Assembly: GCA_017795105.1 (NCBI GenBank)
Contig: CP051247.1
Span: 5,729,001-5,793,000 of the forward strand
Reading direction: 5' to 3'
Length of the DNA: 64,000 nucleotides
From: Planctomycetaceae bacterium
GTDB lineage: Bacteria; Planctomycetota; Planctomycetia; Planctomycetales; Planctomycetaceae
The notes under the pieces are model-generated. The model saw nothing but the letters and a program-made list of their open reading frames with translations. It was not told where the DNA came from and ran no database searches. The translations under genes were made by a program, and so were the position numbers. Positions 48,876-59,429 of the stretch are shown piece after piece (positions within the stretch are counted from its first letter, which is position 1; every line of letters starts with the position of its first letter).

Positions 48876-49655
48876 GTGGTCGATATTCGCGGGCACAATC
48901 GCAAAGCGTGGGATCGGCTCGTTGATCAGCAGAATCGCTGGACGCAGCCGGTCAGTTCAGAAGAGATCGAGGAGGCTCGGGCTGGCCGTTTCACAATTCT
49001 GCTGACACCGACCCGCCCCGTGCCCGGCAATTGGTTCCCTGAGTTGAGAGAGACTCCGACTCTCTGTCTGGCGGCTGCCGGCGGGCAACAGGCTCCGTTG
49101 CTGGCCGCGGCAGGAGCCGTGGTCACGGTTCTGGATAACTCGCCGAATCAGCTGGCTCAGGATCAGCATGTGGCCGACCGGGAAGGCTTGCAGCTGGAGC
49201 TGGTCGAGGGGGATATGTGCGACCTGTCTCAGTTCGCCGATGATTCTTTTGAGTTCATCATTCATCCCTGTGCCAACGCGTTTGTCCCGGACGTGAAACC
49301 GATTTGGCGAGAGTGTTTTCGAGTTCTGAATGCCGGCGGTCTGCTCCTGGCTGGCTTCACCAATCCTGTGCGTTACATCTTTGATGACGAACGCACGGAG
49401 AACGGCAATCTGGAAGTCCGGTATTCGCTTCCTTATTCGGACGAGCGCTGTCTGCCTCCTCGCCAGTTGCAGGAGTTGATCGAGGCCGAGGTTCCGCTGG
49501 AGTTTGGGCATACGCTGGAAGACCAGATCGGCGGACAACTCGAAGCCGGCTTTATGATGACCGGCTTCTACGAAGACAGGTATCCGGAGAAGGATGAGGA
49601 TCCGCTGTCTCGGTTTATGCTGACATTTATTGCGACTCGCAGCGTTAAACCGTAA
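48876..49655 (+). CDS. Class I SAM-dependent methyltransferase
   Basis: A 259-residue protein starting at GTG. The Rossmann SAM-binding region is seen as LCLAAAGGQQAPLLAAAGA followed by VTVLDNS and the EGDMCDLSQFADDSFEFI block (motifs I-III), then the FRVLNAGGLLLAG motif. The acidic residue after the first strand and the GGGQ-type glycine loop fit a methyltransferase of the UbiE/type-11 kind, although the glycine loop is atypical (AAAGGQQ rather than GxGxG). The substrate is unknown. An FAD oxidoreductase follows 27 bp downstream, so they may be in one operon. Confidence 0.85.
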   Translation: MVDIRGHNRKAWDRLVDQQNRWTQPVSSEEIEEARAGRFTILLTPTRPVPGNWFPELRETPTLCLAAAGGQQAPLLAAAGAVVTVLDNSPNQLAQDQHVADREGLQLELVEGDMCDLSQFADDSFEFIIHPCANAFVPDVKPIWRECFRVLNAGGLLLAGFTNPVRYIFDDERTENGNLEVRYSLPYSDERCLPPRQLQELIEAEVPLEFGHTLEDQIGGQLEAGFMMTGFYEDRYPEKDEDPLSRFMLTFIATRSVKP

Positions 49656-49682
49656 TCATTCAATCCCAGCCGAAAGGCAGTC

Positions 49683-50927
49683 ATGAAGTCAGACGTGATC
49701 ATCATCGGAGCTGGACTGGCGGGGTTGTGCTGTGGGCGAGTTCTGGAAGAAGAGGGCGTCAGTTTCACGATCGTGGAAGCGTCCGACGGTGTCGGCGGGC
49801 GAATCCGGACCGATCTCGTCGAGGGCTTTCGACTGGATCGTGGCTTTCAGGTCTTCCTGACGAGCTATCCGGAAGCCAGGCGAGTTCTCGATTACTCGGC
49901 TCTCGATCTGAAACCGTTCCTGCCCGGCGCTTCGGTCCGTTTTGCGGGCCGATTTCATCAGTTGACCGATCCGTGGCGGCAACCACTGAGAGCATTGAGT
50001 TCCGTCTTTTCTCCGATTGGGTCCCTGGCCGATAAACTTCGCGTCGCCCGTGTACGCAACCGCGTTACCGGCGGCTCACTTGAGGATCGCTTGCGTGATC
50101 CGGAGATGACAACGCTCGAGGCGTTGAAGCAGGCAGGGTTCACGGAGGCAATGATTGACCGCTTCTTCCGCCCATTTCTCGGAGGTATCTTTCTCGATTC
50201 CACCCTGCAGACATCGAGCCGGATGTTTTCCTTCGTTTTTCGCATGTTCTCGCTCGGAGAAGCTTCGCTGCCGGCGGAAGGAATGGAAGCGATTCCCAGG
50301 CAGCTTGCCGCGGCACTGCCCTCAGATCGGATTCGCACATCAACGAGAGTGACTCGGGTCGAGCCACAGCGAGTCACGCTTGAATCTGGCGAGACGCTTG
50401 AATGTCGTTCCGTGGTCGTGGCGACGGATGAACCGGCTGCCAATCGACTCCTGAATCGAGAATCGTCAGACGTGGGACAAGGGGTGAGCTGTATTTACTT
50501 TGCAGCGGATGAGCCGCCGATTGAGGAACCGATTCTGGTTTTGAATGGCGACGGAACAGGCCCTGTCAACAATCTCTGCGTTCCGACGAATGTCACGTCG
50601 ACCTATGGACCGTCTGGCCAGAGCCTGATTTCCGTTACGGTGATCGACGTTTCTACCAACGAAGCCGAGATGCTTGGCAGCGTTCGGCAACAGTTGTCTG
50701 AGTGGTTCGGTTCGTCGGTTGAGCAGTGGCGTCACCTGCGAACGTATCGAATCCCTTATGCCTTGCCGCAGCAGTTCCCTCCCGCTCTGGCTGAACCTCG
50801 ACGTCCTGTGCGTGTGGAATCCAATTTGTATGTGTGCGGCGATCATCGCGATAATGCCTCGATTCAGGGAGCCATGGTCTCTGGACGACGAGCCGCCGAA
50901 GCATTGCTGGAAGATCTGAAGTCATGA
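49683..50927 (+). CDS. FAD-dependent amine oxidase / protoporphyrinogen oxidase-like protein
   Basis: A 414-residue flavoprotein. The N-terminal dinucleotide-binding motif is IIIGAGLAGLCCGRVL with the conserved acid at the end of strand 2 (VEASDGVGGRIRTD), and the C-terminal FAD motif is YVCGDHRDNASIQGAMVSGRRAAEAL. This is the amine oxidase superfamily (carotenoid desaturase/protoporphyrinogen oxidase group). No membrane helix is visible. It lies in an operon between a methyltransferase and a four-helix membrane protein, the latter overlapping its stop (ATGA). Confidence 0.88.
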   Translation: MKSDVIIIGAGLAGLCCGRVLEEEGVSFTIVEASDGVGGRIRTDLVEGFRLDRGFQVFLTSYPEARRVLDYSALDLKPFLPGASVRFAGRFHQLTDPWRQPLRALSSVFSPIGSLADKLRVARVRNRVTGGSLEDRLRDPEMTTLEALKQAGFTEAMIDRFFRPFLGGIFLDSTLQTSSRMFSFVFRMFSLGEASLPAEGMEAIPRQLAAALPSDRIRTSTRVTRVEPQRVTLESGETLECRSVVVATDEPAANRLLNRESSDVGQGVSCIYFAADEPPIEEPILVLNGDGTGPVNNLCVPTNVTSTYGPSGQSLISVTVIDVSTNEAEMLGSVRQQLSEWFGSSVEQWRHLRTYRIPYALPQQFPPALAEPRRPVRVESNLYVCGDHRDNASIQGAMVSGRRAAEALLEDLKS

Positions 50928-51379
50928 ACGAAATCGTTCTCCGCACGGTGTTGTTGTCGCATGCAGCGGCAACGCTCTACATGACAGGGCTGATCTGGTT
51001 CGTACAAATTGTGCATTATCCGTTGCTGGGAATGGTGGGGAACGGCGAATTTACTGCCTATGAACAGCGGCACATGACATTGACTTCGTGGGTCGTGATT
51101 CCGCCGATGCTCGCCGAGGTTGGGACGGCTGCTCTTCTGCTCTGGTATCGTCCCGCCGGGATTCCGAGCTTCTTACTCTGGACCGGAGTGGTGCTTCTTG
51201 TCGTGATCTGGCTTTCGACATTCTTACTTCAGGTCCCCTGTCACGAGAAGCTCGCTTCCGCGTTCGATCCGCAAGTGCATCGTCGTCTGGTTTCCACGAA
51301 CTGGATCCGAACGTTCGCGTGGACTCTGCGCGGACTTCTGGCACTGGGGATGATTTGGGTGTTCCTGAAGCCGAGTTGA
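50924..51379 (+). CDS. Small four-helix membrane protein, unknown function
   Basis: A 151-residue protein with about four transmembrane helices (around residues 10-32, 54-75, 82-104 and 125-148). The first helix holds HAAATLYMTGLIWFVQIVHYPLL, with two histidines at the helix ends, and the loop contains YEQRHM. The start overlaps the FAD oxidoreductase stop by 4 bp (ATGA), indicating translational coupling. I do not recognise the family with confidence; a membrane partner of the flavoprotein is possible. Confidence 0.8.
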   Translation: MNEIVLRTVLLSHAAATLYMTGLIWFVQIVHYPLLGMVGNGEFTAYEQRHMTLTSWVVIPPMLAEVGTAALLLWYRPAGIPSFLLWTGVVLLVVIWLSTFLLQVPCHEKLASAFDPQVHRRLVSTNWIRTFAWTLRGLLALGMIWVFLKPS

Positions 51380-51427
51380 AGCCGAACACAATCAACGCGG
51401 CAATCAACGGCAGTCGAGAGCCGGTCG

Positions 51428-52522
51428 CTATTGCGGCGAGGTATGCGTCCAGTCGAACATGGCCGCTTCAGCAGTCAAGCCGGGGCCAAAGCCGAGAAGG
51501 ACGACAGGCCCCCGCACGTCCTGACGGATGCGACTGAGCAGGAACAGAACCGTGGGGGACGACATATTCCCGTACTCACGTAGGACGTCGTGAGAGTAGC
51601 GACATTGCTCGCGTTCGAGTTCGAGCGCCGTCTGGGCGGCTTCAAGGATGCGGGGCCCGCCGGGGTGAATGGCCCAACCGGCAATATCCCGAATTGAGTA
51701 GCCGAACTGGTCGAGCCATGCGGCCATCCAGTCCCGCAGATGGTGTTCGATCAATACGGGAACCTGGCTGGTCAGTTTCATTTCGAAGCCATGATCTCCG
51801 ATCGTCCACGACATCTCGTCTCGCGAGTTGGGGATGCAGCACGATCCTGTTCCGCGAAGCGTCCATCCCTCCTGCGGTTGATCACTCGCGGCCAGAAGAA
51901 CCGCGGCGGCTCCATCGGCGAAGAGCGCATTTCCTTTCACGGCTTCTGCGTCCCAATGCATCCGATAATGGATGCTGCAGACTTCGACGGCGACAAGCAG
52001 CACGACAGCGCGGGGGTCTTCCGCGGTCAGGGCCCGGGCAACACGAAGTCCATTGATCGCACCGTGGCACCCCATGAACCCGACCTGGACTCGCTGCACG
52101 GTCGGTCGCAGTTCGAGCGCATCGCAGAGGGACTCGGGGATGCCCGGCGAAGAAAATCCAGTGCAGGAGACGGTCACCAGATGGGTGATCCGCTGCGGAT
52201 CGATCTGCTGTTCGGCGACGGCGTTGCGGGCAGCGTCGACAGCGAGTTTCGAAGCATGAGCTTCGTACATCTGCATCCGCTCGCCGGTACTCGGCCCCCG
52301 CTGCTCGTGACCTCCGGAAGGAGACTGCTTCCACTCGTAGCCGATCTGCCATGGAAGGACGGTGTGTCGTTTCTCGACACCTGAATGAGAAAACAGGACG
52401 CGCAAAAAACGTTTCTGAGCCTCCTTCTCGCAGACCAGTTCGCTTGTCATTTCGAGGGCATCGGACTGTCTGACAGACTCAGCAGGTACGGCGATGCCAA
52501 GCCCCAGCATTCGATTGTTCAT
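51428..52522 (-). CDS. Type III polyketide synthase (chalcone/stilbene synthase family)
   Basis: A 364-residue ketosynthase-like enzyme with the full Cys-His-Asn triad: C152 (GFMGCHGAINGL), H286 (WAIHPGGPRIL), N319 (YGNMSSPTVLF), and the C-terminal GFGPGLTAE block typical of the family. It condenses malonyl-CoA units onto an acyl starter, giving resorcinol or pyrone products. It is the last gene of a minus-strand cluster with a flavoprotein (overlap 44 bp) and two methyltransferases, a set resembling phenolic-lipid (alkylresorcinol/alkylquinone) pathways. ATG 52510 is an alternative start. Confidence 0.95.
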   Translation of the reverse strand: MNNRMLGLGIAVPAESVRQSDALEMTSELVCEKEAQKRFLRVLFSHSGVEKRHTVLPWQIGYEWKQSPSGGHEQRGPSTGERMQMYEAHASKLAVDAARNAVAEQQIDPQRITHLVTVSCTGFSSPGIPESLCDALELRPTVQRVQVGFMGCHGAINGLRVARALTAEDPRAVVLLVAVEVCSIHYRMHWDAEAVKGNALFADGAAAVLLAASDQPQEGWTLRGTGSCCIPNSRDEMSWTIGDHGFEMKLTSQVPVLIEHHLRDWMAAWLDQFGYSIRDIAGWAIHPGGPRILEAAQTALELEREQCRYSHDVLREYGNMSSPTVLFLLSRIRQDVRGPVVLLGFGPGLTAEAAMFDWTHTSPQ

Positions 52523-53678
52523 CGACTTTTTCCCGGTTAATACTTCGGATGACGGTGCGGCCGAGTACCGGTACGGATACGGTCGCGCCCATCGCCAGCC
52601 GGACCAGTAATGGAACTCGCAACAGTCGCGTCAGCATGTTGCACGGCCAGCGACGGATCACATCTCGGCGCATCGTGAGAGTCCACTGATCAATCAGACG
52701 TGGTTCCCACGACCGCACTGCCGACTCCGCGAGATCGGTCACGGCTCGAGCTCCTCGCAAGGCGGTCGCCATGCCTTCTCCCGTAAACGGTTCGACATAG
52801 CCAGCCGCATCGCCGACGACAAACAGGCGTTCGTCGGCCAACTTGTTGCGGGTTCGCGTGAGACCGACCGTGCCCTGCCAGCTTTCGGCCGGAATGTCTG
52901 CAGAGAAGGGGACCCCGCTGTCCGTAAGGATCTTTCGACAGACGTCGGCGGGAGATCCGTCCTGCAGGGCTGAAGGAGTGATCGCGGCGGCCAGGTTGAT
53001 CAGGCCCGATTCTATGCGAGCCAGGCCGACATAGCCGCTCCGTCCCACGGCCATGTGAATGGAAGGTGACTTCGGAAAGTCCGGCACATCACTGATCGTG
53101 GCCTGAACTCCGATGCGGCTGTTGTTTGCCGTCGCAAAATCAAACTGCGGTTGGTTGCGGAGAGGATTGCCGGAAAGCCCGGTCGCCAGCAGCACGAGCT
53201 TTGTCTGAATCGGTAGCGACTCGCCTGCCCGTCGACATTGAATCGTTCGAAACTCATGCTCGGTATCCACCGGCTGAATCTGTGCGGAAGTCGTTGGGAG
53301 AAAGTCCGCTCCCGCCTCAATAGCTCGCCTGATCAGCGCGGCATCCAGACTGTATCGGGAGAGGCCCAGCCCTGGCGGCAATGAAAGCGAAAGATGCCGC
53401 CGCCCGTTCCACAGGTCGAAACGGGAATACGGTTCGCCGCCGAGAGCCTCGATGGTATCGAGTACACCCACGCCTTTAAGGTGGTGCAGCGCTTCGGCAT
53501 TCAGACACCCGCCGCACGGCTTGTTACGGGGGAACGATTTCTGATCCAGCATCAGCACTCGCAAATTGCGTCGCGCAAGTTCGAGTGCCGCCACGCTACC
53601 AGCCAAACCGCTTCCGACCACCACGATGTCCCAGGGAGAGTTCGCGGCCGAGCCTAGAGTCGTTGTTGCATCGATCAT
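52479..53678 (-). CDS. FAD-dependent oxidoreductase (geranylgeranyl reductase family)
   Basis: A 399-residue protein; the start ATG 53678 has a near-perfect GGAGG site, so the longer frame to 53873 is not used. Motifs: VVVGSGLAGSVAALELARR (FAD), RNKPCGGCLN characteristic of geranylgeranyl-reductase-type flavoproteins, and GDAAGYVEPFTGEGMATAL (second FAD motif). It overlaps the synthase gene by 44 bp and the methyltransferase gene by 4 bp (ATGA). In type III polyketide clusters such flavoproteins often hydroxylate or oxidise the aromatic product, which is the likely role here (inference). Confidence 0.92.
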   Translation of the reverse strand: MIDATTTLGSAANSPWDIVVVGSGLAGSVAALELARRNLRVLMLDQKSFPRNKPCGGCLNAEALHHLKGVGVLDTIEALGGEPYSRFDLWNGRRHLSLSLPPGLGLSRYSLDAALIRRAIEAGADFLPTTSAQIQPVDTEHEFRTIQCRRAGESLPIQTKLVLLATGLSGNPLRNQPQFDFATANNSRIGVQATISDVPDFPKSPSIHMAVGRSGYVGLARIESGLINLAAAITPSALQDGSPADVCRKILTDSGVPFSADIPAESWQGTVGLTRTRNKLADERLFVVGDAAGYVEPFTGEGMATALRGARAVTDLAESAVRSWEPRLIDQWTLTMRRDVIRRWPCNMLTRLLRVPLLVRLAMGATVSVPVLGRTVIRSINREKVDEQSNAGAWHRRTC

Positions 53679-54385
53679 GCTTTCCTCCAGGTCAACAGAA
53701 AACGTTCCGGCCAGTGACGCCGGATGGAAACGTTTTCCCAGCCGGCCTGAGCCGCCAACTCGCGTGCTTCTTCGGGGTGGAACGCCGCTCGAACTGAAAG
53801 GGGGCCATCGATATGACAGATGTGCGACCGTGTCAGCAGTCGAATCCCCACGTAGGTCATCACGTAGCCCCACTGTGAACGATTCAGGTCGCTGATTAAA
53901 ACCATCTGTTTGGCAGCCTGTCGCATGTTCGTCAGCAGACGAACCGCGTCGGCATCATCGAGATGATGCAGGAACAGCGTCGAGTAGATCACGTCATAAC
54001 CATCGGGCAACGGTTGAGAGATCGCATCCTGCTCGAAAAAACGAACGTTTACGCTGGCCGCTTCGGCCCTTAGAGTCGCATGCTCGACAGCCGTGGAGCT
54101 AAAGTCGCAGCCGTGCACTTCAACGTCCGCGTTCGATCGACGTGCGATCCGTGCCAGCGAGATGGCGGTGTCTCCACCCCCGCAGGCGACATCGAGAACC
54201 CGGAGCGGTTCCGATCGATTCCGGGCGATTGACTTGATGGACTTCCAGAGGACTGGAGCCGTTCGGCTGAGCGTGTTGACTCGGGCCAGACCATTCAGAG
54301 CTTGTGCATGCAGCCTCGAGTCGAGTCCGGGTTGGTCCATAAGTTCCGGTTCGCGGTGCCGATGTCGAAGCGAACGACCAATCAT
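53675..54385 (-). CDS. SAM-dependent methyltransferase of the type III PKS cluster (1)
   Basis: A 236-residue class I methyltransferase. Motif I is VLDVACGGGDTAISLA, followed by VEVHGCDFS, the DAISQPLPDGYDVIYSTLFLHHL block and a C-terminal region ending RFLLTWRKA. Its stop overlaps the flavoprotein start by 4 bp and its start overlaps the upstream methyltransferase stop by 4 bp, so the four genes are translationally coupled. It probably methylates the aromatic ring or a hydroxyl group of the polyketide. Confidence 0.92.
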   Translation of the reverse strand: MIGRSLRHRHREPELMDQPGLDSRLHAQALNGLARVNTLSRTAPVLWKSIKSIARNRSEPLRVLDVACGGGDTAISLARIARRSNADVEVHGCDFSSTAVEHATLRAEAASVNVRFFEQDAISQPLPDGYDVIYSTLFLHHLDDADAVRLLTNMRQAAKQMVLISDLNRSQWGYVMTYVGIRLLTRSHICHIDGPLSVRAAFHPEEARELAAQAGWENVSIRRHWPERFLLTWRKA

Positions 54386-55248
54386 AAGTCATCCTCAGTC
54401 GTCGCAGGTTTGCTCATCGTAAACAGACCATACTGCATCGCACCGGTCTGATAGGCGGCGAGGATGCGGAACAGCGTTAACGCGAAGATGCGGTTCGTTT
54501 GAGAGCGATCGAGCAGGACGGCCCGATATCGGCCTTGAGTGCAGACTTTCCAGGCGAGTCTGCGAGCGCAGATTCTCCAGGTCTTCCGCACGTTCCGCCC
54601 GATCTCCGTTTCTCGTTCAAGCTTCAGCCCGGCATCGGAAATCAGCGAGACGACTTCAGGAGCGGTGGCCATTCCGGGAAGTCGTCCTTCTTCGCAGATC
54701 GGTCGAAGCAGATACTCGGTGGATAAGCGACCGGCGTCTGGTGCGGCCAGCCAGACCGCCATCGCCGCCCGCCCGCCAGGTTTCAGCACTCGAGCGACTT
54801 CCTGAAAGAAACGGGGCTTGTCATCGATATGGCTGAGACATTCGATCGAAATCAGAGCTTCGAATGAGTTATCGGGAAAGTCGTTTTCCAACCAGTTGCA
54901 GAGTTTGAAATCAACAGAGTCGAGGCCCTCGGACGCTTCGAGCGCATACTGGCGTTGATTCGACGAGACCGTGACACCAGTAACCGCGACATCATACTCT
55001 CTGGCGAGAAGTCGGGACGTTCCGCCGTAACCGCATCCGACATCGCAGACGCGGTCGCCCGAGCGCAGGTTCAAGTCGTCAGCCAATGTTCGCGCGAGTC
55101 GTTCGACTGCATCAGCGGGGCTTTCCCGTCGTGTCTGCCAGTAACCATGATGCAGGTGTTCTCCCCAGACATCCCGGTAGAAGGAGTCGAGTTCATCATA
55201 ATGTCGTGCCACGCCTGCTGCATCGGGAACTCGATGGGGAACGATCAT
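54382..55248 (-). CDS. SAM-dependent methyltransferase of the type III PKS cluster (2)
   Basis: A 288-residue class I methyltransferase, first gene of the minus-strand cluster. The N-terminal block YDELDSFYRDVWGEHLHHGYW and motif I VCDVGCGYGGTSRLLA resemble tocopherol/sarcosine-type O- or C-methyltransferases, with an SIECLSHI motif and the LKPGGRAAMAVW block. The C-terminal 80 residues are basic with a hydrophobic stretch and may contact the membrane. An imperfect hairpin (55276-55304) lies just upstream of the start. Confidence 0.9.
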   Translation of the reverse strand: MIVPHRVPDAAGVARHYDELDSFYRDVWGEHLHHGYWQTRRESPADAVERLARTLADDLNLRSGDRVCDVGCGYGGTSRLLAREYDVAVTGVTVSSNQRQYALEASEGLDSVDFKLCNWLENDFPDNSFEALISIECLSHIDDKPRFFQEVARVLKPGGRAAMAVWLAAPDAGRLSTEYLLRPICEEGRLPGMATAPEVVSLISDAGLKLERETEIGRNVRKTWRICARRLAWKVCTQGRYRAVLLDRSQTNRIFALTLFRILAAYQTGAMQYGLFTMSKPATTEDDL

Positions 55249-55275
55249 CGAAGGGTCTGTCTCTGAAAGGGAACT

Positions 55276-55304
55276 GCAACGCGTCGATACTCTGTCGACG
55301 TTGC
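55276..55304. repeat. Imperfect inverted repeat upstream of the type III PKS cluster
   Basis: GCAACG-CG-TCGA (55276-55287) pairs with TCGA-CGTTGC (55295-55304): a 10-bp stem with a 2-nt bulge and a 7-nt loop, 28 nt before the first start codon of the minus-strand cluster. It could be a regulatory site or leader hairpin. The 257-bp gap to the TPR gene otherwise holds no recognised gene. Confidence 0.35.
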
Positions 55305-55505
55305 CGTGGAATCGCGGATTGGGAATCCTTTCTATCTTAGAGCAGCTTGACGAAACGCCAGCCTTTTTTGTGTGCGTCCCGGGACAAATCGACGGAATCG
55401 CGGCAGCGAGTCGGCGAGAAAGCGAATAGGGTTTAGGATGCTCGTGGCAGGTCGTGCACGTCTCGAGACTCTAAAGAATTGCACTCTTACGAGGTCAACC
55501 CGATC

Positions 55506-56686
55506 TCACGGACGGTTTCTGTAAATCTGAAAGCAGCCCATGTGAGCGGACTGGAGTTGATCGATCAGAGTCTGACCGGCCTCACTAAAGCGGGAAGGAG
55601 CCAGGGCCATTGCGCGACTGGCATGATGAAAGGCCTCTGCAGTCTGCTGCTCTTCTTCGTAGAACTGCGCGAGCAGGAAATGAGTCTCGGCGGAGTCGTT
55701 AATCTCAAGCAGTTTCAGGTAGGTCTCTTCGGCCTTTCGAGTCTGTCCCTGTCGATTCTGAGCGTGAGCCATCCCTCGCAGTGCGCTGGCGAGGCCTTCC
55801 TGTTGATTTGGCGTGGCGTTCATTGCCGACCAGAGTTCGAATGCTTTGTGATAGGCCTGCTCGCTGTCGGCCCAGCGTTCCTGCCGTTGAAGAATCAGGC
55901 CGCAGGTGTCCCACGCAAACGGCGATGGCTCGGCGGTATCGAGATACGGCTGGATCGTCCTTTCGGCTCCAGCGAAATCATCGAGTTGAAGATATAAACT
56001 GGCAACGAGTCCCGGATTCGACTGTGCCTCGGTCGGGCTCAGCCGGTTCAGGGTCGTCTCGATTCGTTCCACTTCGCTGATAAGCTGCAGGTGAACTCTC
56101 CGCAACGATTGCCCGTTCCAGCGGTCGTCCGGGGCGAGGTGACCCCATTGTTGCGTGACCGATTTCGCCAGGGTGAGCCGCTGGTTTTTCAAGGCCTCCG
56201 TCAGTTGTGTCTCGTAATAGCTGCCCAGGAACTGCCCGTACGTAAAGGGAATGAGCGTGGCCAGAACGATTCCGATCCCCAGCGGAGCCCACTTCGATCT
56301 GCTCGCGATCTCATTGTGGTTCAAACTCCGCGTTGCGGCATCGATGAGGAACGCGACAGGATACGCGAAGGTCAGCGAAGTCAACAGCCGCGACAGATCT
56401 AGAGCGATTGGGTTCTGGGGAACCGACCCCGGCTCGTCGACGACGAGAGACAGTATGATCGCCAGTGTCGGGGCGAGTCCAAGCAGAGTTCCGCTCAGCA
56501 ACGGATGAAACAGTACGGGAACAACTGGACGGGCGAGGAGAAGCAGGCCAGTTGCCGTGAAGATCCGAACGGCTGCATAATCGAACGAGACCAGAAGCTG
56601 TGTCCACAGACTGGACGAATTCGACGTCAGTTCGAGCGACGCAAGGCCGAGGATCAATGTGAGGGCTGCCATTGCCAGAACTCGCA

Positions 56687-56687
<1 letters not shown>
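55506..56687 (-). CDS. TPR-containing membrane protein
   Basis: A 393-residue protein (start ATG 56687; the longer frame to 56732 begins with TTG and overlaps the neighbour). About four or five transmembrane helices occupy the first 180 residues, followed by a soluble region with tetratricopeptide-like repeats (around 235-380), for example WADSEQAYHKAFELW and RKAEETYLKLLEI, which likely face the periplasm. Start and stop codons overlap the gene upstream (TGATG), a tight coupling. It probably gathers or assembles partners of the heptaheme cytochrome (inference). Confidence 0.85.
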
Positions 56688-57708
<1,021 letters not shown>

Positions 57709-57709
<1 letters not shown>

Positions 57710-58875
57710 TATTGGTCTCCCTGGACTTCGTGAACCACGCGGATCCAATGGTCAACGAACTCGATTCCGCCGCTCCACTGTTGCTTCGGCATGTGACACT
57801 TCACACAGTTGGACGACGCGAACTGACTCGATTCAATCTCTGCACAGTGGACCTGTTCTTCCCGTGAATGACACTTAAGGCAGGCGTTGCGGTATCGGGT
57901 GACATCGTGGGATGTCGCATCATGCGAATCATGGCACGTGCTGCATGTGAGGGCGGCTGGGTTGTTCTGAAAGCAACGCGACTGTTCCAGGCGATAAGGT
58001 TGAAAACGGACCCGGTCGCTTTCCGCGATGGAATCGTCGACTTCCTGAGTTCCGCGGTGACACTGAGCGCACAGGGCCATTTCGACCTGGGGATCTTTCA
58101 GATTCACCATCGGCTGGACGGCGTCGGCCTGCCCCCGATGGGCCGCCAGAACATGCTGTCTCCGTGGGCCGTGACAACGTTCGCAGTTGATGTTCGGATG
58201 CCAGCGGACTTTCGCGAGGGGTTGTCCCGGAGCAGGGCCGAACGTCATGTGGCAGGAGAAACAGTGCACCACATCGTCGCCGGTCATCTGTCGGCCGTCG
58301 CAGGTGTCAATGGGATCGCTGTTTCCAGCGAAGTCAGGCTGTCCCGGAGTTCGACCCAGCTCGTTGCGATGGGCAAGCCAGGTCCAGCAGTGCTCCAGCC
58401 CGGCATTCGTTTCGGGAAAGATGCTAACGGCAGTCTGGGCGTGAGCCGATGAGCCGAGCAGCCAGTCGACCCGATTTCGCACGGTTCGTCCCGCGTGATG
58501 CACTTCGGCGAAGAAGCCTCTCGAGCTGAGGCGGAACGAAACTGTCCGGCCGTCCTCGGGATCGGTGTAGTGCGTGCCATCGAGCTGGCGGGCCAGTTCT
58601 GAGTCTTCCATGCGGAAGGCTGTTTGCGAGTGGCCGGATCGCTGGTGAGCGGCTGACTCTTCGGAGTGGCAGACTTCACAGGCGTCGTCGCCAGCAAACT
58701 CGGTCGCAATGATCGATTCCCATTGGCTCTGCTGAGAGGATCGGGAATCTGCGACGGACTGATCGGAGACATCCGGAGCAGATTCTGTTCGCGATCGCCA
58801 GAGTGTCCCCAGCACTGCCAGCAGAAGCATCAGCAGCGAGAGACGGAACACTCTGGACGACGGAACAATCGACAT
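57709..58875 (-). CDS. Heptaheme cytochrome c, membrane-anchored or exported
   Basis: A 388-residue protein with an N-terminal signal/anchor (residues about 10-26) and seven CxxCH heme sites in order: CEVCH, CFSCH, CERCH, CAQCH, CSTCH, CLKCH and CVKCH. Spacing of the later motifs and the HDSHD segment resembles multiheme cytochromes of the cytochrome c554/octaheme type, but the count is seven and the substrate site cannot be assigned. It heads a coupled trio with the histidine-rich membrane protein and the TPR protein. A role in extracellular or periplasmic electron transfer is likely. Confidence 0.93.
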
Positions 58876-58916
58876 TGCGGCCTAAACTCAGGAAGAAATC
58901 ATCTCATATGCCGGCA

Positions 58917-59336
58917 CTACTGAAGTGGAGCGTCCTTGATCTTCCATTCCTGACCTTCTTTTGACAGGGTCCATGTGACGTTCCGAGTTTCCCGCGTGTC
59001 GGCCGCTTTGGCACTGTCGCCCTGACTCGAATCGGCGAAACCGGTCGTGACCTGCACTTCCGCGGTCGCTTCATCACCCGAGATCGCGGGGTCTCCGACC
59101 ACTTCATAGATGCAGGTCGCGTAGTCTTCACGAGTATCGGGGGCAGCGCCTCCGGCAAACACCGAGGCGAAGGCTTCTTCGGTCATGGCAGCATCGCCCA
59201 GAGCGGCAATGGTTGCCGTGACTTGTTGATTCTCATCGAGTGAAGCCCGGTAGTTGCTTCCGCAACCGACAACAGCGATGGTCAGGGTCAGGCCGAGCAG
59301 AACAGCAAACGGTTTGGTGGTGATCGTAGAGAGCAT
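58917..59336 (-). CDS. Small lipoprotein, unknown function
   Basis: A 139-residue protein with a lipoprotein signal peptide (AVLLGLTLTIAVVGCGS, lipobox cysteine at about residue 25). The rest is a small alpha/beta domain ending VTWTLSKEGQEWKIKDAPL, reminiscent of DUF4878-like or NTF2-like lipoproteins, but I do not assign a family. It lies 93 bp after a DUF1559 gene and 41 bp before the heptaheme gene. Short lipoproteins next to DUF1559 genes are frequent in Planctomycetota. Confidence 0.8.
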   Translation of the reverse strand: MLSTITTKPFAVLLGLTLTIAVVGCGSNYRASLDENQQVTATIAALGDAAMTEEAFASVFAGGAAPDTREDYATCIYEVVGDPAISGDEATAEVQVTTGFADSSQGDSAKAADTRETRNVTWTLSKEGQEWKIKDAPLQ

Positions 59337-59429
59337 CGAGTCCCTTTTCTCTGAGGACGATTGAGAGTGAATGAAAAGAGAACGCCGGGATGCCGACGTA
59401 AGCGGTCAATCCCGGCGAAACGGTCGGGT

